Shown here piece by piece: positions 1 to 8,764 of a stretch of DNA of 64,000 nt; position 1 is the first letter of the stretch; every line of letters begins with the position of its first letter. The notes under the pieces were generated by a model, which searched no databases, was not told the DNA's origin, and saw nothing but the letters and a program-made list of their open reading frames with translations. The DNA is from Paraburkholderia panacisoli. Lineage in GTDB: Bacteria; Pseudomonadota; Gammaproteobacteria; Burkholderiales; Burkholderiaceae. The stretch is from NCBI RefSeq assembly GCF_008369935.1, contig NZ_VTUZ01000006.1, positions 62,001-126,000 on the forward strand, in the 5' to 3' direction. The translations under genes and the position numbers were made by a program.

Positions 1-242
1 CAATGACCGCGCTGATCGACGACAACCATTTGAACAGAACGCGTATGTTCAAGCAGATGCTGTCGCGCTATCAGCGCAACCGCGATCTGATCAACGTCGG
101 CGCGTATTCGAGCGGACGCGACGCGGTGCTCGACCGCGCGATCGCGCTGTATCCGCGGATGGAAGCATTTTTGCAGCAAGGTTTTCGCGAATGCGCGAAC
201 TTTGAACCGAGTGTCGACATGCTGAACGCGCTGTTTGCCTAA
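1..242 (+). CDS. fliI: Flagellum-specific ATPase FliI, C-terminal fragment
   Basis: Only the last 79 or so codons lie in the window; the frame is open from the left edge. FliI is the cytoplasmic F1-beta-like ATPase that, with FliH and FliJ, energises the flagellar type III export apparatus. The visible part is the family's C-terminal helical region, with the typical stretch IALYPRMEAFLQQG near the end, so the family call rests on that and on context. The stop is 11 bases before fliJ, whose ribosome binding site (AAGGAGG at 241-247) overlaps the fliI stop codon, so the two are co-transcribed. The Walker motifs are outside the window. Confidence 0.93.
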   Translation, partial: MTALIDDNHLNRTRMFKQMLSRYQRNRDLINVGAYSSGRDAVLDRAIALYPRMEAFLQQGFRECANFEPSVDMLNALFA

Positions 243-253
243 GGAGGCTGACG

Positions 254-703
254 ATGGCGAAACACTTTCCGATCAAGACGCTTATCGGCCTCGCCAAAGA
301 CGATGTCGACGCCGCCGCGCAACGTCTGGGCCGCGCGCAGCGCGAGCGCAACGACGTGCAGACGCAGCTCGACTCGCTCGTGCAATACCGTGACGAATAC
401 CATTCGCGCTTCACGGCGACCGCGCAGAGCGGCATGCCGGCCGGCAACATGCGCAACTTCCAGGCGTTCATCGACACGCTCGACGCGGCCATCGACCAGC
501 AGCGCAATCTGCTGGTGACCGCCAATGCGCGCGTCGAAGCCGCCAAGCCCGACTGGCAGCGCCAGAAGCAGAAGCTCGGCTCGTACGAAGTGCTGCAGGC
601 GCGCGGCGAAGCGGCCGAAGCGAAAACCGTCGCGCGGCGCGATCAGCGCGACGCCGACGAACATGCCGCGCGAATTCTGCGCATGCGCGCCGAAGGCGCT
701 TGA
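254..703 (+). CDS. fliJ: Flagellar export chaperone/stalk FliJ
   Basis: 149 aa, the usual size of FliJ. The protein is predicted to be almost entirely helical coiled coil, rich in Arg, Gln, Glu and Ala, as expected for the gamma-subunit-like stalk that sits in the FliI ATPase ring and escorts chaperones to the export gate. It follows fliI directly and starts at ATG 254, six bases after a strong AAGGAGG. The sequence itself has few absolutely conserved residues, so length, coiled-coil character and position between fliI and fliK carry the call. Confidence 0.93.
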   Translation: MAKHFPIKTLIGLAKDDVDAAAQRLGRAQRERNDVQTQLDSLVQYRDEYHSRFTATAQSGMPAGNMRNFQAFIDTLDAAIDQQRNLLVTANARVEAAKPDWQRQKQKLGSYEVLQARGEAAEAKTVARRDQRDADEHAARILRMRAEGA

Positions 704-764
704 GCGGCGCGAGCGCCGCCACGTCTGACCGACCACCCCGTTTGACGGATTGACAGGATTCCTT

Positions 765-2276
765 ATGTCGCTTCTTTCACAGATCGGCTCGCTGCTCGGC
801 TCCGCCAGCAGCACCTCGACCAGCGCGGTGATGGCCGCCGCGGCGAGCGCCAACCCGTTCTCGCAAACCTTGCAGCAGAGCATCGACCAGCAAAACAGCG
901 CAGCCGCGCAGAGCGCGAGTCAGCAGAAGGCGGCTTCGGCTTCGGCTTCGGCTTCGGCTTCGGCTTCGGCGAGCGTGCATGACGCGCCGCCGGCCCAGAG
1001 CGCGTCGAACAGCGCGAACGCCGATGCAAGCAGCAGCGTGAACAACAGCAGTTCGACGAGCACGGCGGCGTCCGCTGCTGCAACGGGGCAGACGCAGCAA
1101 ACCTCGACAGGCAAGACCGCCGCGACATCGACGAAGTCCGGCAAAGCGGCGGCCCAGACCGACCCGTGCACTGCTGCGGCAGCAGCCGCTGCTCTAGCCC
1201 AAGCACAGGCTCAAACCCAGGCTCAGGCGCAAGCCCAGAACGACCCGAACGGCGCAACGACGACCACTACCGCCGACCCCGCCACGACCTTGGCCGATGC
1301 CGCGACCGCGTTGGCCGGCACAGCGGCAACCGCGACGACCGGCAGCGCGTCGTCGAAGAAAACCGCGGCCACCGATCCGACGTCTCTGCAAGACGCGTTG
1401 CAGGCGGCGCTCGCCGCGCTCGCGAGCGGCCAGGGCGCGGTGCCGGCGCAGACGTTGGCGAGCGGCGCGGCAGCGTCCGCCGCCACGGCGGCCAAAGGGA
1501 TGGCGCTGAACGGCGCGGCGGACGGCAAATCGGCGGCGAGCGGCCTGCTCGGCGACGGCAAGGGATTGGGCGCAAGCAAGGCCGCAGCGACGGCATCGAC
1601 TGCCGCGCCGACGACACTAACCGACCCGGCGGCGGCGAAATCGACGCTCGACGCGCTGACGGCGACGGCGGCCAGCAGCGGGCAGGCCGACAACGTGGCG
1701 TCCTTCAAGAGCGCAGCCGACGTGGCGAACGCGGTACTGGCCGCCACGCAAGCCGCAGCGAATGCCGCGAGCACGACGGCGGCGGTGCAAAGCACCGGCA
1801 ATGCGAGCGCGGCGGACGTGGCGAACGCGTTGACCCCGCAGGTCGGCACGACCGACTGGGAGGACGCGCTGAGCCAGAAGGTGGTGTTCCTGTCGAACGC
1901 GCACACGCAGAGTGCCGAACTGACGCTGAATCCGAAGGATCTCGGGCCGCTACAGGTTGTCTTGCAGGTTGCCGATAACCATGCACATGCGTTGTTCGTT
2001 TCGCAGCATCAATCGGTCCGTGAAGCTGTCGAAGCTGCGTTGCCGAAGCTGCGCGAGGCGATGGAATCGAACGGCATCGGGCTGGGCAGCGCCAGCGTGA
2101 GCGACGGCTTCGCCCGCCAGAGCGGCGGCCACCAGAGCGCCGACTCGGGCCGCTCGGGCGGCAAGTCCAGCGGCAACGGCGGCTCGTTCGCGGGCGGCGG
2201 CGCATCCGACACGGTCGACACGGTCGCCAACGTCGCCGTGCGGCGGAAGGTCGGCTTGGTGGACACGTTCGCATGA
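765..2276 (+). CDS. fliK: Flagellar hook-length control protein FliK
   Basis: 503 aa from ATG 765; a TTG five codons upstream is less likely. FliK is a secreted molecular ruler that measures the hook and switches export specificity through FlhB. Residues 1 to about 360 are very low-complexity Ala/Ser/Thr/Gln sequence, including an Ala-Ser run coded by a hexanucleotide repeat and an Ala-Gln run. The conserved C-terminal hook-length domain is at about 365-450, with LTLNPKDLGPLQVVLQV followed by a helix ending near ALPKLREAMESNGI. The tail is Gly/Ser-rich. It follows fliJ by 61 bases and is probably the last gene of the upstream fli operon. Confidence 0.93.
   Translation: MSLLSQIGSLLGSASSTSTSAVMAAAASANPFSQTLQQSIDQQNSAAAQSASQQKAASASASASASASASVHDAPPAQSASNSANADASSSVNNSSSTSTAASAAATGQTQQTSTGKTAATSTKSGKAAAQTDPCTAAAAAAALAQAQAQTQAQAQAQNDPNGATTTTTADPATTLADAATALAGTAATATTGSASSKKTAATDPTSLQDALQAALAALASGQGAVPAQTLASGAAASAATAAKGMALNGAADGKSAASGLLGDGKGLGASKAAATASTAAPTTLTDPAAAKSTLDALTATAASSGQADNVASFKSAADVANAVLAATQAAANAASTTAAVQSTGNASAADVANALTPQVGTTDWEDALSQKVVFLSNAHTQSAELTLNPKDLGPLQVVLQVADNHAHALFVSQHQSVREAVEAALPKLREAMESNGIGLGSASVSDGFARQSGGHQSADSGRSGGKSSGNGGSFAGGGASDTVDTVANVAVRRKVGLVDTFA
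930..970 (+). repeat. Hexanucleotide repeat (CGGCTT) in fliK
   Basis: About six and a half copies of CGGCTT in tandem encode alternating Ala-Ser in the ruler region of FliK. Because the unit is 6 bp, copy changes keep the reading frame and would only change the protein length by two residues per unit. Confidence 0.9.
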
Positions 2277-2825
2277 CGGATTGCGCGGACGATACCCAGG
2301 CCTGACGGTTTGCCAGCGGCGCGGCATTCGCTGCAAGCAGAGAGCTTGCGCTTGACCTGAGCACTCTCCTTTCGAACGACCAGCCCACGCCGACGGTTCA
2401 TGAAGCAGCGCGACGGCGCGCGCAGCGCCGCCGGAAGAATGACTGCCTTGTCACTGAGGCGGAGTGTGCGGGAACACGGATTCCAGATGCACCACTACCC
2501 CCTCCAAGCCAAGGGACCCGCTTAAGAATTAGCGGTGTAAAGCCGCTTTCTTTGCTTACTTTCTTTGCGACCGCAAAGAAAGTGAGTGCCGCCCCGCACA
2601 GGGGCAACGCTAGCAGACCGACGTGAAAGCAAGGAGAGGCCAACGCCGCTCGCAAACAGCCAGGAACGTCACCAAGCCAGAATCGCAAACCCGCCAGCCC
2701 TCCGGGGCCAAGAACCCCAAAAACCAGAGATAGCCCGCAATACCCCTTCTTTTCGACCCATCACCTGACAGCCAAATCAACAACAATCACCATCACCAGC
2801 ACTAAAGGCAAGCAAAGCAAACCTC
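2277..2825. other. Gene-free stretch between fliK and fliL with a dispersed-type repeat
   Basis: 549 bases without a credible gene. About 2537-2640 looks like the repetitive intergenic element common in Burkholderia and relatives: a hairpin with arms CTTTCTTTGC (2559-2568) and GCAAAGAAAG (2573-2582), followed by GTGCCGCCCCGCACAGGGG. The recognition is from memory of these genomes, not from a search. No clear sigma-28 site is seen before fliL, so either the fliK operon reads through or fliL has an unrecognised promoter. Confidence 0.55.
2559..2582. repeat. Perfect hairpin at the core of the intergenic repeat
   Basis: Ten-base arms CTTTCTTTGC and GCAAAGAAAG around a GACC loop. There is no T-run on either side, so it is a poor intrinsic terminator; it is more likely part of a REP/BIME-like dispersed element. 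Confidence 0.6.
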
Positions 2826-3326
2826 ATGGCAACCACAACCGCACCTCAGCAAGTCGCGCCCGCCTCGCCGGGCCCCTTGAAGCGCATCATCCTGATCGCC
2901 CTCATCGCGATCATCGCCGCGGGCGCAGCCGGCGCGGGGGTGTGGTTCTTCATGTCCAAACGCGCACCCGCCGCCGCTTCGGCCGAAGCCGCGCCGCCGC
3001 CGCCCGCGGCGCCGCTGTTCTTTCCGCTCGAATCGATGACGGTCAACCTGCAGTCGGACGACGGCCAGCAGCACTTCCTGCGCATCGGCCTCACGCTCAA
3101 GCTCGGCGACACCCGCACCCAGCAGGAACTCACCGACCACATGCCGGAAGTGCGCAGCCACATCCTGCTCGCGCTGTCGAACAAGCATCCGGAAGAACTC
3201 GCGCCGCTCGAAGGCAAGCACGCGCTCGCCGACGAACTCAAGACGCTGATCGAGCAGCCGAGCGACAAGGGCGCTGCGCCGCTCCGCGTGCAGGACGTGC
3301 TGTTCACCGAATTCGTCGTGCAGTGA
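2826..3326 (+). CDS. fliL: Flagellar basal-body protein FliL
   Basis: 166 aa single-pass inner-membrane protein of the basal body that supports stator function and torque. A short cytoplasmic N-terminus is followed by one membrane helix at about 20-41 (IILIALIAIIAAGAAGAGVW). A Pro/Ala linker then leads to the periplasmic stomatin-like FliL domain with the typical FFPLESMTVNL start. It is the first gene of fliLMNOPQR and starts at ATG 2826. Length and order match the family. Confidence 0.95.
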   Translation: MATTTAPQQVAPASPGPLKRIILIALIAIIAAGAAGAGVWFFMSKRAPAAASAEAAPPPPAAPLFFPLESMTVNLQSDDGQQHFLRIGLTLKLGDTRTQQELTDHMPEVRSHILLALSNKHPEELAPLEGKHALADELKTLIEQPSDKGAAPLRVQDVLFTEFVVQ

Positions 3327-3379
3327 CGTTGTCTAGCGCTGCCATCATCAACCGCCACGGGACGCACGAGGAATAAGGA

Positions 3380-4378
3380 ATGGGCCACGAAGAGTTCATG
3401 TCCCAGGAGGAGGTCGATGCCCTCCTCAAGGGCGTCACCGGCGAATCCGACACCGAAGCCGAGCAAAGCGACCGTACCGGCGTACGCCCGTACAACATCG
3501 CGACGCAGGAACGCATCGTCCGCGGCCGGATGCCCGGCCTCGAAATCATCAACGACCGCTTCGCGCGTCTGCTGCGCGTCGGCATTTTCAACTTCATGCG
3601 GCGTTCGGCGGAAATCTCCGTCGGTCCGGTGAAGGTGCAGAAGTACAGCGAATTCACCCGCAACCTGCCGATCCCGACCAACCTGAATCTGGTCCACGTC
3701 AAGCCGTTGCGCGGCACGTCGCTGTTCGTGTTCGATCCGAACCTCGTGTTCTTCGTGGTCGACAACCTGTTCGGCGGCGACGGGCGCTTCCATACCCGCG
3801 TCGAAGGGCGCGACTTCACGCAGACCGAGCAGCGCATCATCATGAAGCTGCTCAATCTGACCTTCGATCACTACGCGGCGTCGTGGAAAAGCGTGCGCCC
3901 GCTGCAGTTCGAATACGTGCGCTCGGAAATGCACACGCAGTTCGCCAACGTCGCGACGCCCAACGAGATCGTCATCGTCACGCAGTTCTCGATCGAGTTC
4001 GGCACGACCGGCGGCACGCTGCACATCTGCATGCCGTATTCGATGATCGAGCCGATCCGCGACATCCTGTCGTCGCCGATCCAGGGCGAGGCGATGGACA
4101 TCGACCGCCGCTGGGTCCGCGTGCTGTCGCAGCAGGTCCAGGCAGCGGAAGTGGAATTGACCGCCGATCTCGCGCAGGTGCCGGTCACGTTCGAACAGAT
4201 CCTGAACATGCGCAAAGGCGATGTTCTGCCGGTCAACATCCCCGAGCACATCACGGCGAAAGTCGACGGCGTGCCGGTGATGGAATGCGGCTACGGAATT
4301 TTCAATGGTCAGTACGCGTTGCGGGTCCAGAAGATGATCAGCGCAGCCGACACGATGAAGGAAGGTGGATATGAGTGA
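3380..4378 (+). CDS. fliM: Flagellar motor switch protein FliM
   Basis: 332 aa C-ring protein that binds phospho-CheY and sets rotation direction. The N-terminal CheY-binding segment is visible at residues 7-19 (MSQEEVDALLKGV). The CheC-like middle domain follows, including the loop FVVDNLFGGDGR. The C-terminal SpoA domain, which pairs with FliN, ends the protein. ATG 3380 is preceded by GAGGAATAAGGA. Its last eight bases overlap the start of fliN, which suggests translational coupling. Confidence 0.97.
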   Translation: MGHEEFMSQEEVDALLKGVTGESDTEAEQSDRTGVRPYNIATQERIVRGRMPGLEIINDRFARLLRVGIFNFMRRSAEISVGPVKVQKYSEFTRNLPIPTNLNLVHVKPLRGTSLFVFDPNLVFFVVDNLFGGDGRFHTRVEGRDFTQTEQRIIMKLLNLTFDHYAASWKSVRPLQFEYVRSEMHTQFANVATPNEIVIVTQFSIEFGTTGGTLHICMPYSMIEPIRDILSSPIQGEAMDIDRRWVRVLSQQVQAAEVELTADLAQVPVTFEQILNMRKGDVLPVNIPEHITAKVDGVPVMECGYGIFNGQYALRVQKMISAADTMKEGGYE

Positions 4379-4814
4379 CCTGAACACAAAGCCCGAGGCC
4401 GAACTGGCCGCCGGCGCGGTAAGCTCCGAGGAAGATGACGCGATGGCCGACTGGGCCAGTGCGCTGGCCGAGCAGAACGACAACGCCGAAGTCAATCCGG
4501 CGGCGGCCGGCGTGTTCCAACCGCTGTCGAAGGTCGAGCCGACCTCGACGCGCAACGATATCGACATGATCCTGGACATTCCTGTCCAGATGACCGTCGA
4601 ACTCGGCCGCACCAAGATCGCGATCCGCAACCTGCTGCAACTCGCGCAGGGTTCGGTGGTGGAGCTGGACGGCATGGCCGGCGAGCCGATGGATGTGCTG
4701 GTGAACGGCTGCCTGATCGCGCAAGGCGAAGTGGTGGTCGTGAACGACAAGTTCGGCATCCGTCTGACCGACATCATCACGCCGTCCGAACGCATCCGGA
4801 AGTTGAATCGATGA
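4371..4814 (+). CDS. fliN: Flagellar motor switch protein FliN
   Basis: 147 aa. The C-terminal SpoA domain (about 65-145) contains the family core [31 protein letters not shown], here quoted in parts: [12 protein letters not shown], then [13 protein letters not shown]. The N-terminal 60 residues are acidic and Ala-rich, as in other beta-proteobacteria. FliN forms the base of the C-ring and docks FliH/FliI. The start was set to ATG 4371 because the GTG at 4365 adds only two residues; the gene overlaps fliM by 8 bases and fliO by 4. Confidence 0.96.
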   Translation: MSDLNTKPEAELAAGAVSSEEDDAMADWASALAEQNDNAEVNPAAAGVFQPLSKVEPTSTRNDIDMILDIPVQMTVELGRTKIAIRNLLQLAQGSVVELDGMAGEPMDVLVNGCLIAQGEVVVVNDKFGIRLTDIITPSERIRKLNR

Positions 4815-5407
4815 AACGCATTGCCCGTCGCGCCGCGCTCCACGCTTCGCGCGATGCCCTGCTTCGGGCCGCCCGCCTGGCGGCCGCCACGGCGGCGCTG
4901 TGCGCGCCGCTCGCTGTGCCCTTCCCCGCGCAAGCCGCCGATATGAACGCGGTCAACCACGCCGCGAGCATCGCGTCGGGTGTCGGCGCGGGCGCGGCCG
5001 TCCCGGCGCTCGGCGTCGGCGCGGTATTGCAGACAATCGTCGGCTTGCTGGTCGTGATCGGCCTCGTGTTCGGCTGTGCATGGCTCGCGCGCCGCTTCGG
5101 CTTGCAGCCGGGCAATCGCGGCGGCCTCGTGAAGACCATCGGCGGGGCGTCGCTCGGCGGCAAGGAGCGCGTCGCGGTCGTCGAGATCGGCGACACGTGG
5201 CTCGTGCTCGGCGCGGCGCCCGGCAACGTGCGTTTGCTGCATACCATGCCGGCCGGCTCCGCCGCGCCCGATGCACTCGCCGGCACGCCTGCGCAAAATC
5301 AAGGCGCTCGCGCGCCGTTGCCGGGCACCTTCGGTCAACGCTTTCGCGACGCGTTGAAAGACGAGGTAGGCAAACGTTTCAACGCCCAAGGCGGCGGGGA
5401 TCGGTAA
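4811..5407 (+). CDS. fliO: Flagellar export-gate assembly protein FliO
   Basis: 198 aa. FliO is a membrane scaffold that helps FliP assemble into its pentameric ring. An Arg/Ala-rich signal-like segment (1-42, ending near AQAADM) is followed by a periplasmic stretch. One strong membrane helix then follows (about 77-97, [20 protein letters not shown]), with a cytoplasmic domain containing the FliO-type pattern [18 protein letters not shown]. The start overlaps the fliN stop (ATGA) and the stop overlaps the fliP start by one base. Confidence 0.93.
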   Translation: MKRIARRAALHASRDALLRAARLAAATAALCAPLAVPFPAQAADMNAVNHAASIASGVGAGAAVPALGVGAVLQTIVGLLVVIGLVFGCAWLARRFGLQPGNRGGLVKTIGGASLGGKERVAVVEIGDTWLVLGAAPGNVRLLHTMPAGSAAPDALAGTPAQNQGARAPLPGTFGQRFRDALKDEVGKRFNAQGGGDR

Positions 5408-6255
5408 TGCAGTTCAGTTCCTTGCAAGTCAGCCTTCAGCCGGCGCCTGACGCCGCGGCCGTTTCAGAAGCCGCTTCGCAATCCCCTTCGCAAGCCGTAC
5501 TCGCCCTGCTGCGCCGCTACGCGCCGCTCGTGTTGCCGGCGCTGATGCTCGCGCTGCCCACGCTCTCCTTCGCGCAGACCGCAGGCCTGCCCGCGTTCAA
5601 CACGAGCCCCGGCCCCAACGGCGGCACGACCTACTCGCTGAGCGTGCAGACGATGCTGCTGCTCACGATGCTGTCGTTCCTGCCCGCGATGGTGTTGATG
5701 ATGACGAGCTTCACGCGCATCATCATCGTGTTGTCACTGCTGCGCCAGGCGCTCGGCACGACCACCACCCCGCCGAATCAGGTGCTGGTCGGGCTCGCGC
5801 TGTTTCTCACGCTCTTCGTGATGTCGCCGGTGCTCGACAAGGCCTATAACGAAGGCTACAAGCCGTTCTCCGACGGCACCATCACGATGGACCAGGCGGT
5901 CTCGCGCGGCGTCGCGCCGTTCAAGACCTTCATGCTGCGCCAGACCCGCGAAAGCGATCTCGCGCTGTTCGCCCGCATCTCGCACGCCGCGCCGATGCAA
6001 GGTCCGGAGGACGTGCCGCTGTCGCTGCTGGTGCCGTCGTTCGTGACCAGCGAGTTGAAGACCGGCTTCACGATCGGCTTCACGATCTTCATCCCGTTTC
6101 TGATCATCGATATGGTGGTGGCGAGCGTGCTGATGTCGATGGGCATGATGATGGTGTCGCCCGCGACCATCTCGCTGCCGTTCAAGCTGATGCTGTTCGT
6201 GCTGGTCGACGGCTGGCAGTTGCTGCTGGGCTCGCTCGCGCAGAGTTTCGTTTAA
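5407..6255 (+). CDS. fliP: Flagellar type III export gate protein FliP
   Basis: 282 aa. FliP forms the pentameric core of the FliPQR gate in the inner membrane. The first 60 residues hold an unusually long leader before a cleavable signal sequence (hydrophobic [17 protein letters not shown]). The mature part carries the family signatures [20 protein letters not shown], here near residues 97-116, and [17 protein letters not shown]. The C-terminus has the conserved run ending [17 protein letters not shown]. The start at ATG 5407 overlaps the fliO stop by one base (TAATG). Confidence 0.96.
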   Translation: MQFSSLQVSLQPAPDAAAVSEAASQSPSQAVLALLRRYAPLVLPALMLALPTLSFAQTAGLPAFNTSPGPNGGTTYSLSVQTMLLLTMLSFLPAMVLMMTSFTRIIIVLSLLRQALGTTTTPPNQVLVGLALFLTLFVMSPVLDKAYNEGYKPFSDGTITMDQAVSRGVAPFKTFMLRQTRESDLALFARISHAAPMQGPEDVPLSLLVPSFVTSELKTGFTIGFTIFIPFLIIDMVVASVLMSMGMMMVSPATISLPFKLMLFVLVDGWQLLLGSLAQSFV

Positions 6256-6300
6256 TCCGCGCTCGGCTCTTTAACCCCTAACGTTTCCGGCACTCTCACC

Positions 6301-6570
6301 ATGACACCCGAATCAGTCATGACGCTGGCCCACCAGGCGATGTACGTCGGCCTGGTGCTGGCCGCGCCGCTCCTGCTCGTCGCGCTGGTCATCGGCCTGG
6401 TGGTGAGTCTGTTCCAGGCGGCCACGCAGATCAACGAATCGACGCTCTCGTTCATTCCGAAGCTGCTGGCCATCGCGGTCACGCTCGTGATCGCCGGCCC
6501 GTGGATGCTGACGACGATGCTCGACTACCTGCGCCACACGCTCACCAGCATTCCGACGCTGGTCAACTGA
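6301..6570 (+). CDS. fliQ: Flagellar type III export gate protein FliQ
   Basis: 89 aa with two membrane helices, the expected size for FliQ, which wraps around the FliP/FliR core of the export gate. It begins MTPESVMTLAHQAMYVGL and contains the conserved ATQINESTLSFIPKL loop between the helices. It lies 45 bases after fliP and 28 before fliR. Confidence 0.96.
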   Translation: MTPESVMTLAHQAMYVGLVLAAPLLLVALVIGLVVSLFQAATQINESTLSFIPKLLAIAVTLVIAGPWMLTTMLDYLRHTLTSIPTLVN

Positions 6571-6598
6571 GCGGCTCGCCGCCGCTTCGTCTGCCGCC

Positions 6599-7381
6599 AT
6601 GTTCACGGTCACCTACGCTCAACTGAATGTCTGGCTGACTGCGTTCCTCTGGCCGTTCGCGCGCATCGCCGCGCTGGTCGCCACCGCGCCGGTGTTCAGC
6701 AACGCGTCGATGCCCGCGCGCGTGAAGATCGGCCTCACCGCGTTCACCACGATCATCGTCGCGCCGACCATCGGCGCGATGCCGCAAGTCACGGTGTTCT
6801 CCGCCGCCGGGGTGTGGATTCTGGTCAACCAGTTCCTGATCGGCATCGCGCTCGGCGTGACGATGCAGATCGTCTTCCAGGCGATCGACGCGACCGGCTA
6901 CTTCATCGGCCTGGGCATGGGTCTCGGCTTCGCGACCTTCTTCGACTCGCAGGCGACCGGTTCGGGCGTGGTGATCTCGCGCTACATGACGACGATCGCA
7001 ACGCTGGTGTTTCTCGCCGTCGACGGCCACCTGCAGATGCTGGCCGCGCTCGTGACGACGTTCCAGTCGGTGCCGGTGTCGGCGAACCTGCTCGCGCCGC
7101 ACGGCTGGCAGACGCTCGCCAACTGGGGCGGTTCGATCTTCTCGGCGGGCTTGCTGCTGTCGCTGCCGGTGGTGGTGGCGTTGCTGATCGCCAACCTCGC
7201 GCTCGGCATTCTCAATCGCGCGGCGCCGCAGATCGGCGTGTTCCAGATCGGTTTTCCGCTCACGATGCTGATCGGCCTGCTGCTGGTACAGCTGATGCTG
7301 CCGAACATGATTCCATTCTTCATGCGGCTGTTCGACAGCGGCATCGACCAGATGGGACGGGTCGCGGCGGGGCTTCGCTAA
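6599..7381 (+). CDS. fliR: Flagellar type III export gate protein FliR
   Basis: 260 aa polytopic membrane protein with about six hydrophobic segments, completing the FliPQR gate. It starts MFTVTYAQLNVWLTAFLWPFARI and has the usual C-terminal part with QLMLPNMIPFFMRLFDSG. It is the last gene of the fliLMNOPQR run. Transcription from here converges with flgL, and a strong hairpin lies between them. Confidence 0.96.
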   Translation: MFTVTYAQLNVWLTAFLWPFARIAALVATAPVFSNASMPARVKIGLTAFTTIIVAPTIGAMPQVTVFSAAGVWILVNQFLIGIALGVTMQIVFQAIDATGYFIGLGMGLGFATFFDSQATGSGVVISRYMTTIATLVFLAVDGHLQMLAALVTTFQSVPVSANLLAPHGWQTLANWGGSIFSAGLLLSLPVVVALLIANLALGILNRAAPQIGVFQIGFPLTMLIGLLLVQLMLPNMIPFFMRLFDSGIDQMGRVAAGLR

Positions 7382-7383
7382 AG

Positions 7384-7414
7384 CACTTCCACACTTCCAC
7401 ACTTCCACACTTCC
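7384..7414. repeat. Short tandem repeat (CACTTCCA)
   Basis: Nearly four copies of the 8-bp unit CACTTCCA lie directly after the fliR stop codon. No function is apparent. Confidence 0.85.
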
Positions 7415-7430
7415 GCGCTGTATTTGGTCA

Positions 7431-7480
7431 CAAAAAAAAACACCCCAAATCGTTGGACGGCTGTCCAACGATTTGGGGTG
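7431..7480 (-). terminator. Strong intrinsic terminator between fliR and flgL
   Basis: A perfect 18-bp inverted repeat (7441-7458 with 7463-7480, loop GGCT) is flanked on its left by a run of nine A. Read on the minus strand this is a stem followed by nine T, a textbook Rho-independent terminator for flgL. On the plus strand the stem has no immediate T-run, so it would stop fliR transcripts less well, though the stem may act both ways. Confidence 0.93.
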
Positions 7481-7526
7481 CAGTTCACAATTGCGTCGTT
7501 TTTGTTGTTCGTGCCGCGTCGATCTA

Positions 7527-8753
7527 TCAGTTATTGATGTACTGGAACAGCGACATGTTCTGCACTTGCACGAAGGCCTGCTGCGAAGCCTGCAATGCCG
7601 CCTGCTGCATCGTGTATTTGCTGATCGTGGTCACCATGTCGGTCGAGGTCAGGTCCGACAGGTTGCTCTGCGCTTGCAGCGAGTTGGTCTCCGTCACGGT
7701 TTGCAGCGCCTTCACTTCCTGTTCGCGTCCGCCGACCGACGCCTGCACCGCCGTCACGTTGCTCATCGTGTTGGCCAGTTGCGTGAGGCCGGTGTTCATC
7801 GCGTTCTGCAAGGTCGCAGCCGCCGCCGCATTACCCGCCACTGGCTGTTGCAATGCGGAGATCATCGCGTTCAGGTTGGCAAACACGTCGGTGCCCGCCT
7901 GTTTGGCCGGCTGGACCGTGAAGGTGTCTCCGGCGGACGGCGTGCCGGTGATCGCTACGGTCTGGCCGGCAATCGTGATGTTGGCGCCTGCCGTATAGGC
8001 TTGCGCCGTACCGGCGACGCCGGTGGTGGTGTCGTTGATCTGGTAGGTCAGCGACGCGCCGCTGCCACTGAACTGGATCTGATACGAATCCGCGTTCGCC
8101 GCGTTGGTCGGATCGTTGACCGTCACCGCACCGATCACGCCCGTTCCCAGGTTGCCCGAGCTGCCGCTGGCGACCGGCTGCGCATTGACCGCGCCGACGC
8201 TCATGAACACGGCGATGCCGTTGTCGCCCGTCGCCACCTGGTTGCTGTCGGTGACCTGCACGGTGCGCGTGCCGGTGTCGCCCGAATAGACGACGGCGCC
8301 GCTTGCGTTGGTGGTGAACGACTGGGTGGCGTTCTGGAACCCGGAGAACAGCGAATTGCCCGCGCTGTCAGTTGCATTGGCATAGGTCAGCAACTGGTCG
8401 CGCAAGCTCGTCAGCTGTGTCGCAATGGCGCTGCGGTCGGCATCGTTCAAGCTGCCGTCGCTCGCTCTGAGCGCTTGCGTATTCACGCTTTGCAGCGTGC
8501 TGAGCACGCCGCTGAGCGTCGAATCCTCGGCCTGCAACGACGACAGCGCGGCGCCCTGGTTGCTGGTGTATTGCGATAGCGCCGTCGCCGTCGAACTCAA
8601 TTGCACGGCCTGGGCCGCGCCGAGCGGGTTGTCGGCGGCGGTGCTGAGGCTGACGCCACTCGAAATTTGCTGGTAGATCTGCGACAACTGAGCCTGCTGA
8701 CTGCTCATTGTCTCGACGTTCATGCTGAAGTACTGCGAGCTGGATATGCGCAT
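7527..8753 (-). CDS. flgL: Flagellar hook-filament junction protein FlgL (HAP3)
   Basis: 408 aa. FlgL joins hook-associated FlgK to the flagellin filament. The N-terminus MRISSSQYFSMNVETMSSQQAQLS and the C-terminal helix ending MSLFQYINN are flagellin-like D0 regions. The middle is a variable Thr/Ala/Gly-rich domain. It follows flgK by 11 bases and ends just before the terminator, so it closes the flgKL unit. Confidence 0.95.
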   Translation of the reverse strand: MRISSSQYFSMNVETMSSQQAQLSQIYQQISSGVSLSTAADNPLGAAQAVQLSSTATALSQYTSNQGAALSSLQAEDSTLSGVLSTLQSVNTQALRASDGSLNDADRSAIATQLTSLRDQLLTYANATDSAGNSLFSGFQNATQSFTTNASGAVVYSGDTGTRTVQVTDSNQVATGDNGIAVFMSVGAVNAQPVASGSSGNLGTGVIGAVTVNDPTNAANADSYQIQFSGSGASLTYQINDTTTGVAGTAQAYTAGANITIAGQTVAITGTPSAGDTFTVQPAKQAGTDVFANLNAMISALQQPVAGNAAAAATLQNAMNTGLTQLANTMSNVTAVQASVGGREQEVKALQTVTETNSLQAQSNLSDLTSTDMVTTISKYTMQQAALQASQQAFVQVQNMSLFQYINN

Positions 8754-8764
8754 GGTTCAACGCC

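Noticed and set aside
2398..2688. Minus-strand frame after fliK that could look like a small protein
   Set aside because: It overlaps the dispersed intergenic repeat; such frames recur with the repeat and have no family.
2846..5389. Very long minus-strand open frame opposite fliL-fliO
   Set aside because: It is the antisense shadow of GC-rich coding sequence; the plus-strand proteins are all clear flagellar proteins and the minus frame has no domain.
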